From the NCBI GenBank assembly GCA_038523965.1, contig JBCBIX010000004.1:1-64000 (forward strand): a stretch of DNA of 64,000 bases, written 5' to 3'. The stretch is from JAJRXG01 sp038523965. Its GTDB lineage: Bacteria > Bacteroidota > Bacteroidia > Chitinophagales > Saprospiraceae. The position numbers and the translations under genes were made by a program. Shown in pieces: positions 1 through 8,200 of the stretch (position 1 is its first letter; each line of letters begins with the position of its first letter). The notes below the pieces were generated by a model that saw nothing but the letters and a program-made list of their open reading frames with translations, was not told where the DNA came from and searched no databases.

Positions 1-1041
1 CTCAGCAAGATTTATCATGAGATTGGGAAATCAGATCTGGCATTCCGACACCTATCTCAAGCTAATGACATCACGAACGAGCTGTACAATCAGGAGAAAT
101 ATGCGATGGCCAATCAGATTGCTGTGAAGTATAAAACCATGGAGAAAGAGCAAGTAATCCGAGAGTTGGAAGAGAAGAACGAATTATCCGCCTTCAAACT
201 CACTCAACGGACGCGCTTTTTCATCATTCTTTGCTTCTTTTTGGCAATGGGTGCTTTCGCTGCATTCAACTACTATCGACTGCAAAAGCATCGCTATGAC
301 TCCGAAAAATTACTGAATACCCAGAAGGAAGAAATCGCCAAACAGAAAATCAACGATCTCGAGAATTCACTCCGCATCAAAAACCTCCAAGCAGTAGTAA
401 GAGGACAAGAAGCAGAACGTACGCGTATAGCCACTGATCTTCATGATAGCCTCGGTGGTATGCTTAGCACTCTGAAACTCCAGTATGACTCTCTACAGGT
501 AGATCACGAGGCACTCATTGATGATAAGGACTATCATAAGATTATGGGTTTGATCGATGATGCATGTCGTGATGTACGTGACATCGCACGAAACCTAAAG
601 CCGAATGCATTGGAAAAACTGGGGCTCACCGCGGCACTTAGAGATCTTGTGAATCGATATCGTATTAAAGACACACTCGACATTCATGTGAACACTAATC
701 AGGTGGACGGCTTGCTTGACGAAGAAAGTAGTCTGCATGTCTATCGTATCATCCAGGAGCTTCTTAATAATGCGCTCAAGCATGCACAGGCAACTGATAT
801 AGATGTACAAATTATCAATGTGGCTGACGAGCTGGTTATTATGGTGCAGGATAACGGCAAGGGATTTGATCAGTCCTCGATCCAAAAAGGGCTTGGGCTT
901 GACAATCTGGCGTCTCGTGTGAATGTGCTGCAAGGTGAGATGGAGATCGATTCATCGCTTGCGCGTGGTACGTCGGTGACAGTCCATATCCCATTAGCCA
1001 AATCAGAAGCTATTCAGAACGCGGAGCTTGTGACGGCATAG
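1..1041 (+). CDS. Sensor histidine kinase, NarX/LytS-like (HisKA_3), 5' end missing
   Basis: The frame is open from the first base, so the N-terminus lies outside the window; 346 residues are visible. The first ~35 residues look like a TPR helix pair, followed by a coiled-coil stretch, one membrane segment (around FFIILCFFLAMGAFAAF), a second coiled coil and a cytoplasmic kinase. The phospho-acceptor is the His of TDLHDSLGG (nucleotides 442-444), typical of HisKA_3. The ATPase part shows an N box (LLNNALKHA), a G1 box (DNGKGFD) and a G2 region (GLGLDNLASRV). By family, it autophosphorylates and passes phosphate to a LuxR/NarL-type response regulator, which is not visible here and may be further left. 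TPR-linked kinases of this kind are common in Bacteroidota. The signal is unknown. An internal ATG at 106 exists but the domain plainly continues upstream. Confidence 0.92.
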   Translation, partial: LSKIYHEIGKSDLAFRHLSQANDITNELYNQEKYAMANQIAVKYKTMEKEQVIRELEEKNELSAFKLTQRTRFFIILCFFLAMGAFAAFNYYRLQKHRYDSEKLLNTQKEEIAKQKINDLENSLRIKNLQAVVRGQEAERTRIATDLHDSLGGMLSTLKLQYDSLQVDHEALIDDKDYHKIMGLIDDACRDVRDIARNLKPNALEKLGLTAALRDLVNRYRIKDTLDIHVNTNQVDGLLDEESSLHVYRIIQELLNNALKHAQATDIDVQIINVADELVIMVQDNGKGFDQSSIQKGLGLDNLASRVNVLQGEMEIDSSLARGTSVTVHIPLAKSEAIQNAELVTA

Positions 1042-1187
1042 GCGTCGGAAATACATGTTTTCCCCCATCCCGCCTTAGTAGAAACCAGCACGGATCTTGC
1101 TTAGTGTGCAGACTACATTTGAAGGAGCAAGGATTGAAAGTCAGCAGTGATATAGAGGAAATACCTTGAGAAAATAGATTAAACAAT

Positions 1188-1203
1188 GCCCAAAAAGTTG
1201 GGC
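1188..1203. other. Short perfect hairpin downstream of the kinase
   Basis: GCCCAA-AAAG-TTGGGC forms a 6-bp stem with a 4-base loop about 150 bases after the kinase stop codon. It has no T-run, so it is at best a weak terminator or RNA-stabilising stem for the kinase transcript. Confidence 0.3.
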
Positions 1204-1233
1204 CAATCAGACAATTCAGCCAAGGTGATTAAG

Positions 1234-1311
1234 AAAAAGCCCTACCAGCTTTCCGTGGTCTTTCCTCATACGTTATATACGCCGCATATCGATCCTACTG
1301 GTGGGGCTTTT
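1234..1311 (-). terminator. Long-loop inverted repeat, probable dprA terminator
   Basis: AAAAAGCCCTACCAG (1234-1248) pairs with CTGGTGGGGCTTTT (1298-1311), with one G-U type mismatch, across a 49-base loop. On the minus strand the second arm ends GGGCTTTTTC, six bases past the dprA stop codon, which suits a Rho-independent terminator. The plus strand also ends in GGGGCTTTT, so it could act in both directions and separate the kinase and dprA. The long loop is unusual. Confidence 0.5.
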
Positions 1312-1317
1312 CTGTGA

Positions 1318-2418
1318 TTATGCCAGCGTATACGAACTACCTGGCTTAGACCGAATTACTCCCTTTAATTCCAACCCAAGAAGTACCGCTGATAGCTGGC
1401 TCAACGTCTGTCGTGTTTCTATGTGAAGCAAGTCAACAGACACTTCATCCTTTGCTTTAATCAGGTCGACGATTCGCTGTTCTTCTACAGTTAGGTCTAC
1501 GAACAACTCTCGTTGCTTTGGACTCGGCTTGTCTTCGCCTATCTCCCAACGCATGATATATCCTATGTCCGCAGCTGATTCGATAAGGTGCGCCTTGTTT
1601 TGTTTGATCAGTTTGTTGCATCCCTCGGACTGTTCATCTGTAGCCCTACCTGGGTAGGCGAAAACATCTTTGTGATAGGCATTGGCGTATTCGGCTGTGA
1701 TTAGGGATCCACCCTTGGCGGCAGATTGAATAACGACGGTTACGTCGGCCATGGCGGCGATAATTCGATTGCGACGGGGAAAGTTTTCGCGATCTGCCTT
1801 GGTGTGGAGGGGATACTCGGTCATCACTGCACCATTGTCTTGAATTGCTTGGGCGAGTTGTCGATGAGTACCAGGATAGATGGTATTGATGCCGGTACCC
1901 ATGATGGCCAGATTCTCGACTTCATGTTGATTGGCACTGCGATGTGCCACTGCATCAACGCCATAGGCCAAGCCGCTGATGATCTGAACTTCGTAGGCCT
2001 CTAAGTCTTTGACGAGATGCTCGCAGCAGGAAATGCCATATGATGTCGGTTTTCGAGTACCGACTATAGCTACCGTACGTCCTGGATTTGGGTCAAAATC
2101 GCCTTTGTAATAGAGTAGTAGGGGGCCATCCTCGACGTTAAGCAATCGTTTGGGATAATGATCATCCAGATAGAAGCAGGTTTGTATGTTATGGCCCTGG
2201 ATATAATCGAGATCAGGCTCAGCTAAAGCGTATGGATCTGCATTTCTTATAGCATTTGCTATTGTCTCACCAACTCCAGGAATACGAAGAAGACGCGATT
2301 TGGACTCTTCAAATACTTCTCTCGGGCCACCACAATAAGCAACTAACTGTTTACCAATCTTCGCACCGACTAATGGGATGCGCGTCAAGGCGATCCGATA
2401 GACCATCTCTTCTTCCAT
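1318..2418 (-). CDS. dprA: DNA-processing protein DprA
   Basis: DprA (Smf) loads RecA onto incoming single-stranded DNA during natural transformation and is widely conserved even where competence is not shown. The 366-residue protein is the family's usual length. It begins with a helix-hairpin-helix-like region (LLRIPGVGETIANAI, around residues 43-57), then the Rossmann-like DprA core with VAIVGTRKPTSYG near residue 116, SGLAYGVDAVAHR near 153 and PRRNRIIAAMADVTVVIQ, where the phosphate- and DNA-binding Arg residues lie. A C-terminal winged-helix-like segment (about 305-366) is present. The ATG at 2418 gives the full N-terminus. It is transcribed alone, divergent from the barrel gene at 2475 and convergent with the kinase. 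Confidence 0.95.
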   Translation of the reverse strand: MEEEMVYRIALTRIPLVGAKIGKQLVAYCGGPREVFEESKSRLLRIPGVGETIANAIRNADPYALAEPDLDYIQGHNIQTCFYLDDHYPKRLLNVEDGPLLLYYKGDFDPNPGRTVAIVGTRKPTSYGISCCEHLVKDLEAYEVQIISGLAYGVDAVAHRSANQHEVENLAIMGTGINTIYPGTHRQLAQAIQDNGAVMTEYPLHTKADRENFPRRNRIIAAMADVTVVIQSAAKGGSLITAEYANAYHKDVFAYPGRATDEQSEGCNKLIKQNKAHLIESAADIGYIMRWEIGEDKPSPKQRELFVDLTVEEQRIVDLIKAKDEVSVDLLHIETRQTLSQLSAVLLGLELKGVIRSKPGSSYTLA

Positions 2419-2474
2419 GGGTTGTAATATGGTAATTCTATAAGGAGGGCACCACCAAGTATTAGATTTGTCTT

Positions 2475-3143
2475 ATGAAAGGACAAGTCTTCATCTTCTT
2501 TTGTGCGCTTGTGCTACTTTCCACGTACAGCGCTGGCTACGCGCAAGTGCAGGTCAAGGTGGGCTATAATATTGGGTCTCCATCTTTTGGTGTTAACTCC
2601 ATGATATTATCAGAGTATCAGCTACCTGGAGCGGAGATAGTCGAACCGTTTGGACCTTTGGGCTTCATGCATGGCCTACAGATGGCACTGCGCTATCGTC
2701 TACAGTCGTCAAGTATCGAGATCGGCTGGGAAAGAATTAATAGGAGTTTATCCGCCTTGGCCTATTTAGCTACCGATGATCGATTCTTAGATCGGACCTA
2801 TGATTATGGACTGACTTCATATCATCTGGGAGTAGACCATTATTTCGGTATGTTCGGATTCGGTAGTCGTCTCTACTGGACTACCATTGGAATCGATAGA
2901 GAGGTTGGAGATAACGATCTCGAACTGGTTTCGGACTCTCATTTCCAACTTGATCTTCATCTCAATTGGGTGGTGCAGAGGAGTGACTATGTTTCTTTGG
3001 TGGTACAGCCCTATTATCGCTTTTCGCTCAGTGATCTTGAGTTATCTTCCCTGGCAACTGATGTGGGAGGTTCGAGTCCAACTTCAGTTGGAGGAATGTC
3101 TCTATTTGGATTGACGTTGGCTTTTTACAACGGGCGACAGTAG
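2475..3143 (+). CDS. Hypothetical outer-membrane beta-barrel protein
   Basis: The 222-residue product starts with a Sec signal peptide (MKGQVFIFFCALVLLSTYSA, cleavage likely near YAQ) and is then rich in alternating aromatic/polar strands (MALRYRLQSSSIEIGWERI, LDLHLNWVVQ, VQPYYRFSLSD) ending LTLAFYNGRQ. This is the look of a small 8- to 10-stranded outer-membrane barrel of the kind abundant in Bacteroidota. I do not recognise a named family and no ligand can be inferred. It is divergent from dprA, with 56 bases between the two starts. The stop is only a few bases from the convergent 498-residue gene. Confidence 0.7.
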   Translation: MKGQVFIFFCALVLLSTYSAGYAQVQVKVGYNIGSPSFGVNSMILSEYQLPGAEIVEPFGPLGFMHGLQMALRYRLQSSSIEIGWERINRSLSALAYLATDDRFLDRTYDYGLTSYHLGVDHYFGMFGFGSRLYWTTIGIDREVGDNDLELVSDSHFQLDLHLNWVVQRSDYVSLVVQPYYRFSLSDLELSSLATDVGGSSPTSVGGMSLFGLTLAFYNGRQ

Positions 3144-3148
3144 CGTTC

Positions 3149-4645
3149 TCAGGTGTTGACTTTGTAATGTTTCTTTTTGCTCAAGTTGTCGAGGATGATG
3201 TCCCAGAGCTTTTCGTACGGGATGATCTCGATCTCAAAGGGCTGGTTTATCAATTCGATCTCTGAGCTACTTAGACGTTTGTGATATTTAGCAGCATGAC
3301 GTTCTACAGCGTATCTATTGAATCCCTGCTTAGGGATCTCGAGCAACATTTTAATAAAGCAATTGCTGCGAAATGTACCGTCATTCTTGAGGTATCGGGT
3401 TGAATATTTTTCGAGCGCAGTGATACGCTCGGTGGCGTCGTCATATTTTCTTCTTACGATCAAAAAGCACATCTGCGCGATGAGTAGAGGGATATTCATC
3501 GCTCGCTTGTCCTTTGAAAATGTAGGTTGATCGTTGACGAATTTCTGGATGCTGTATGCCTTTTTGGGTCCACTATAGGCGATAATGTTGGTCTCGATAA
3601 GCAGTCTGATATAAGCCTCATACAGCCTCCATCGGCGCTGATGTAGTTCTCCAATGTTCAGGTATGCCGTCGACCGATATGCAGGGAAGAATAGCTCGCA
3701 AGCGACGCCGAAGGTTCCCCTATGGAGATGTAGCAGGATCTCATTCTCACGGAGTCGATACCAGTGATACTTTTTATCAGGTACGAGGTCATAGCTCTGA
3801 TCGATGAGAGTAATGGCGCGGGTGTATTGTCTCTTTTGAATGTTAAAGACGATCAAGACATAGGTATGGATGAGGATGCCCGGCAGATAGGTGAATGGGA
3901 GTCCATTGAAATATTCCAGTGCTCTATGTGCATTGTCATGGATCGCGAGATGGTTGTTTTCGTTGCTATATCGAATATGTCTAATGATGTAAAAGTGGTT
4001 ATGAAAATAAAAGGAGGGAATGTCTCCGACATACGATTCGAATCGCTGCTCAATCTTTCTGCACATATCCGATATCTCGTCGCTTTTTACTTGTGAGGAG
4101 TTAAAATGCCGAAAGACTCGATTACGCTCGATCTCCATGTCTTTTTCGATGCGGTAATACTCGAGGTACTTGTTAAATTTTTCTACAGCACGTTCCTCAG
4201 CTTTGGTGTCCCCTGCTTGATTACAGGCGACATAAACGATTCGCTCAGCCTGGAAGGCAATGTTCAGGAAGAAGTATTTGCAGGCTCTTTTACTAACCAT
4301 CGTTGCGACAAAATGTGCCGCATCTCTCATTTGGATATTGTTTAGAACTTCTGCTACCAATTGTAGCTTCAGACATTCGTAGTACTTTCTCCCAAGACTT
4401 TGTGCTTTTGGGATACCATCATTTATCAGCGCAATCCGATCTGTCAGCTCCCTAACATTAGCGATTACATCCGCAGTCTTTAACGCGTCCGTTGTATGAG
4501 CCTTAGATGCAACGTCATCAAACCGCTTAATGAAGCCTTGGATCTTCAGCTTTTCATCTAAACGGTTGATATCAATGCTCTCCAAAACAGGTTTTGCCGC
4601 GGATGCGGTTTGGAAGAGTTGATATAGTGCTCGATTATGATTCAT
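3149..4645 (-). CDS. Hypothetical 498-residue helical protein
   Basis: I do not recognise a family. The protein has no signal peptide and no clear membrane segment, and is almost wholly helical, rich in Tyr, Arg, His and Lys (KYHWYRLRENEILLHLHRG, ELHQRRWRLYEAYIRLLIE), with a spacing of paired helices resembling divergent TPR/SEL1-type solenoids across residues 200-420. Proteins of this size and look occur in families of paralogues in Saprospirales-type genomes; that is recollection, not a search. I chose the ATG at 4645 (MNHNRALYQLF) over a TTG two codons upstream. Its 5' region carries a perfect 14-bp palindrome, a 17-bp AT-rich element found again at 14284-14300, and a promoter-like TACCTTTA box, suggesting specific regulation. 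Confidence 0.75.
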   Translation of the reverse strand: MNHNRALYQLFQTASAAKPVLESIDINRLDEKLKIQGFIKRFDDVASKAHTTDALKTADVIANVRELTDRIALINDGIPKAQSLGRKYYECLKLQLVAEVLNNIQMRDAAHFVATMVSKRACKYFFLNIAFQAERIVYVACNQAGDTKAEERAVEKFNKYLEYYRIEKDMEIERNRVFRHFNSSQVKSDEISDMCRKIEQRFESYVGDIPSFYFHNHFYIIRHIRYSNENNHLAIHDNAHRALEYFNGLPFTYLPGILIHTYVLIVFNIQKRQYTRAITLIDQSYDLVPDKKYHWYRLRENEILLHLHRGTFGVACELFFPAYRSTAYLNIGELHQRRWRLYEAYIRLLIETNIIAYSGPKKAYSIQKFVNDQPTFSKDKRAMNIPLLIAQMCFLIVRRKYDDATERITALEKYSTRYLKNDGTFRSNCFIKMLLEIPKQGFNRYAVERHAAKYHKRLSSSEIELINQPFEIEIIPYEKLWDIILDNLSKKKHYKVNT

Positions 4646-4657
4646 TTGCAAGAATCG

Positions 4658-4671
4658 TTATCAATTGATAA
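4658..4671. promoter_or_regulatory. Perfect 14-bp palindrome before the 498-residue gene
   Basis: TTATCAATTGATAA is a perfect dyad 13 bases upstream of the ATG at 4645, overlapping the 17-bp element at 4665-4681. It could be an operator or part of the 5' leader. In AT-rich DNA such a palindrome can arise by chance. Confidence 0.35.
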
Positions 4672-4712
4672 TCAATTAATTAGGCATTTTTTTAACGTTT
4701 ACACTCTGTCTA

Positions 4713-4720
4713 TAAAGGTA
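4713..4720 (-). promoter_or_regulatory. Probable promoter -7 box for the 498-residue gene
   Basis: On the minus strand the sequence reads TTTTTGTACCTTTATAG; TACCTTTA matches the Bacteroidota -7 consensus TAnnTTTG at all but the last base. It lies about 70 bases upstream of the ATG at 4645. A good -33 TTG at the ideal spacing is not clear. Confidence 0.4.
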
Positions 4721-4803
4721 CAAAAATCGTGTTCAACTGTCCTTTCGATCACGAGAGCCTACCAATACTTTTAAGCCATTGTTAACCACCTAATTTGACT
4801 GAG

Positions 4804-4863
4804 ATGATAACGGAAATCTTAATTCTACTTGGAATTATCAATGATGATTCAGAGGGCTTTTAG
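4804..4863 (+). CDS. Possible 19-residue leader peptide
   Basis: An ATG at 4804 opens a 19-codon frame beginning MITEILILLGIINDDSEG and ending at a TAG at 4861-4863. It sits 28 bases before a strong plus-strand terminator hairpin and so resembles a leader-peptide/attenuator layout. There is no homology argument for it and it could be chance; the reason to list it is that the terminator requires some plus-strand transcript to exist here. Confidence 0.2.
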   Translation: MITEILILLGIINDDSEGF

Positions 4864-4891
4864 GTAAGCCATCAAAGAAATATGTACGAAC

Positions 4892-4941
4892 GGAACCATG
4901 AGTCCATCCACTGCATGAAGGACTTCATGGTACCTTTTTTT
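4892..4941 (+). terminator. Rho-independent terminator, plus strand
   Basis: GGAACCATGAGTCC (4892-4905) pairs with GGACTTCATGGTACC (4920-4934) with one bulge and one mismatch, and is followed by seven Ts (4935-4941). An alternative inner hairpin CATGAAG-GA-CTTCATG (4914-4929) competes with it, which is the geometry of an attenuator. No recognised plus-strand gene lies upstream, since 3149-4645 runs the other way. Confidence 0.7.
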
Positions 4942-4960
4942 CACTATCCAACACATCGCT

Positions 4961-5137
4961 ATGGGTATCAACCAAAATTCTGGTCCTGCTGAGGCGATAT
5001 CTGCTGAAGCAGGTGAGAAGAATGAACTTAGAGATGAGCAGTTTGATACGAATAGGGTTTTTAGAGCCTCTTTCTCTGACTTATGTCAAATGAGTCTTGG
5101 AGTGACGGTAGAACCCATATTCGAGAATCAGCTCTAA
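4961..5137 (+). CDS. Possible 58-residue small protein
   Basis: ATG at 4961 opens a 58-codon frame starting MGINQNSGPAEAISAEAGEK and ending VEPIFENQL with TAA at 5135. The peptide is acidic and hydrophilic in its first half, with one Cys (SDLCQMSLG). It lies between two plus-strand terminators (4892-4941 and 5233-5265), too close to the first for a separate promoter, so expression would need read-through of that hairpin. I recognise no family. The support is the open frame, the terminator downstream and the absence of any other gene in this 600-base stretch; it may still be noncoding RNA. Confidence 0.3.
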   Translation: MGINQNSGPAEAISAEAGEKNELRDEQFDTNRVFRASFSDLCQMSLGVTVEPIFENQL

Positions 5138-5232
5138 CAAGAGGCGAGACAGTCGCAGATGTACTCATCAGGTAGGTTGCATTAAGATTGTTTTTTCGGG
5201 GAATAGTTTATCCAAAGCTATTCAGGGATTAT

Positions 5233-5265
5233 GGGAGATCGGGTGGTTCTGGTCTCCCTTTTTTT
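5233..5265 (+). terminator. Rho-independent terminator, plus strand
   Basis: GGGAGA (5233-5238) pairs with TCTCCC (5253-5258) and is followed by seven Ts (5259-5265). It ends a plus-strand transcript from the 4.8-5.1 kb stretch. It abuts the stop codon of the convergent giant gene. Confidence 0.65.
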
Positions 5266-8200
5266 ATAGCCTATATAGCATACCTTCTTGCTGATATCCT
5301 CTTGTAGTCCATCTATAAAATAGTACACCACGCGAGCTACAATCACTCATGTCAATTTCGCCATGCTCTCCATGAGAAGTGCTAACTCTATATACAGCCC
5401 CTCCCATAGCGTCGTAGATCACCAATTCACCAGGACCTTTATTCTCATCCTCTAATTGGTAGGTTAGTCGATCTCTAAATGGATTCGGAAAGAAGATGAC
5501 AGCTTTTTCTGTGATGTCTTCTATAGGTGATTGTAACTCGAGTGATTTCGTACTTCCATCTAATAGATAAATCTCGGATTGGAACCCTTCTTCAAGTTTG
5601 AGTTTACTCTTATTCGCTTGGCTCCACTTGTCCGTAATAAGCTTGATAAGTTGGCGATTGCCGTTGAGCGTACTCTTGGTAGATGTGATCGCGCTGATGC
5701 GAATGCCACGTTCATCCACATGCACTAAGCCTGAGGTAGTAAGCGGCAAGATGTAGTCTAATTTGTCGATCGGACCTTGTCCGATATCCAGACTCAATTG
5801 CCAACCCGTCACTGAATAAGCCTCTTCTGTTAGAAGTATTAGCGTGTCAGCACTTGTTCCTGGTATCCACTTTGCTTGGATGTTGATTCGATCCGCGGTT
5901 CTTCCTTTAGAAGTTTCAGCACTGATGGGGACTGAGTGATCGATATCGCCCATTTTAATTCCGATAAAGTCAGTGTGCGACCTCTGTAGTGTCAAGTCAA
6001 CCGTTATTTGGTCAGGGATGTCTCGCTGGAAGGCCCGCGACGGATCTTCGAACTGGTGATTTGCAGGTATAAATCGCCAAGCGTCATACTGATCCATTAG
6101 GCTTGGCTTCCCAATTACTGCTTTGCGCAGTTCAAGAATATCTCGAGCGGAAATTCGATTATCCTGAGTTACATCGGCCCCTATCAAGTCCCATGGATTA
6201 GATAAGGTATGAGTCCCCAGGATGTGGTTTTGGATAAAAATTGCGTCTCGAGTGGAAAGCCCGTAGCGAATCTGACCTTGACGGACTGGGCGAACGACTA
6301 AACTGTCAACCCGATCAAACTCACTGCGGTAAAAGCCCTGGTCATCTGCATAGTAATGAGTATCCACCGCAGATGAGCGCATCTCGATCATGGTATGTGG
6401 TAGAAGTACACCGTAGGAAGTAGAAACGTAACCTGATACTTGCCCAGAGGGGACTGTTGTGCTCGCTGTGATGTTGTCACAGATATCTGACGCCGCCACA
6501 ACTCTCACCACAACAGTAGTAAAGTCATACGTGAACCTCCCGTCTTCCATCTGGCGATAGGCGAACACCTTCACCATATTATCTCCTCGATGAGAACATG
6601 TAAATGTTAGCCTGTCTCCACTTTCTTCGAAATCGGCATCACTGTGAGCGATGCTTATCTCAGGTGTTCCGTAGCAGCGATCCTCGGATTCTAAAGCTAA
6701 ATCGGACGCCCAGATGGTGACAGAGCCAGAGGCGTGGAGTGAGGTAGAGATGCCTTTTGCATATGGTGTCGGAGGTTTATCATCGATAACTGTAATCGAC
6801 TGAGTACACTCGCTATAGTTACCGCACTGATCGACGACTTCCCAGTGGACCCTATATTCCCCAGGTGACACAGTCTCGGTGATCGAATACTGAGAATTAG
6901 TTGGGTCATACCCTGCAGTAGTTACAAGAGCTCTTCCTTGCCCATCAACAGGTACGAGTTTGGCTACAACCCTTAGATCCTCATCTCTACTGCAGTCGTC
7001 CGACGCTTGGAGCGAGAGGTTTATCGGAATTCTTTCACAATCGATTCGGCTCGCATAGAGAAACCTTGGTTGAGCACAATCTGATACTATCTGTGGCTTC
7101 TCGATATCAATAACCTTTATGGTCTGTGACCTTCGAGCAATAAGAGTATTAGCTGGATCGCACCAGTCAATGATAGACCATGTCCGGATTACCTTCAGGC
7201 AATTATCATCCTCACTGATGACGAAGACTTGATCATCATGGCTGACTCCTGCTAAATCACATTTATTTACGGGTAGGACGGGCGGGCTAACATTCAGCTT
7301 ATTGAGATCTGTGTTGCCATCACAGGTCGTCAGAAAAATCTCTGACTGTGGCCATCGAATCCTTGATGTATCCAGAGGTTCGGGGCGCAGTATGGTGATG
7401 AGTTGAGTGCATTCTTGACTACGAAGTCCAGCCTGATCTATTGCTACGAAAGTTCTGAGGATTTCTCCTGAGCCACATTCATTGAGGCGAGTCTCGCTGG
7501 TTACGATGATATCTATCTGTTCAGGGCAGTCATCTTCATAGTATCCATCCAAAAGGGCGTCCGTCGAGGATATCAGATATCTCTCTGACAAGCCTAACGA
7601 CTCTCGAGACTCCAGACTTCTTATGGTTCCAAAAAGATGATGATATGGATCACTACTATCTGGATCAGATGGTAATGACACATCACAGTCCACCACTATG
7701 TCAGGAGGGCAACTGGAGATCTTGGGTCGGATATAGTCTCTCACGTCTATCTGCCCATGACAGATATTTTGGTTTCCAAACACATCCGTTACCAGTAGTG
7801 TCAGTTCGATGGTCTTGCCTGCATCCTCGCAGCAGAATTCAACCCAGTCTCCAAAATCATCTGGCCAACCAGAGCAATCGCCATTCTTACGTTTGATCTC
7901 TATGCGATCTATTTTGCAGTTATCATATGAGCCTTGGTCCAAAGATGAAGCTGGTAGGCGTGCTGTTCCATTCGTAAGTGAGATAAGGTTGTCATTCAGG
8001 CAGACTGCCACTGGCAGTTGATTATCAAATAGAATTACTTCTGTGGTGTCGCGGGAGGTGTTACCGCATGGATCGGATGCGATGACTACTAAGGTTTGGT
8101 CGTCGACACCTACTTCAACCCCTTCAAGATTGTCATGCAATATTCCCTGGATAAGGTATTGTATTGATATCGACTTGGGATCCGCACAGTTATCTTGAAG

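Noticed and set aside
2463..2470. TAGATTTG, exact -7 consensus before the barrel gene at 2475
   Set aside because: It ends 4 bases before the ATG, so the transcript would start inside the codon; likely chance.
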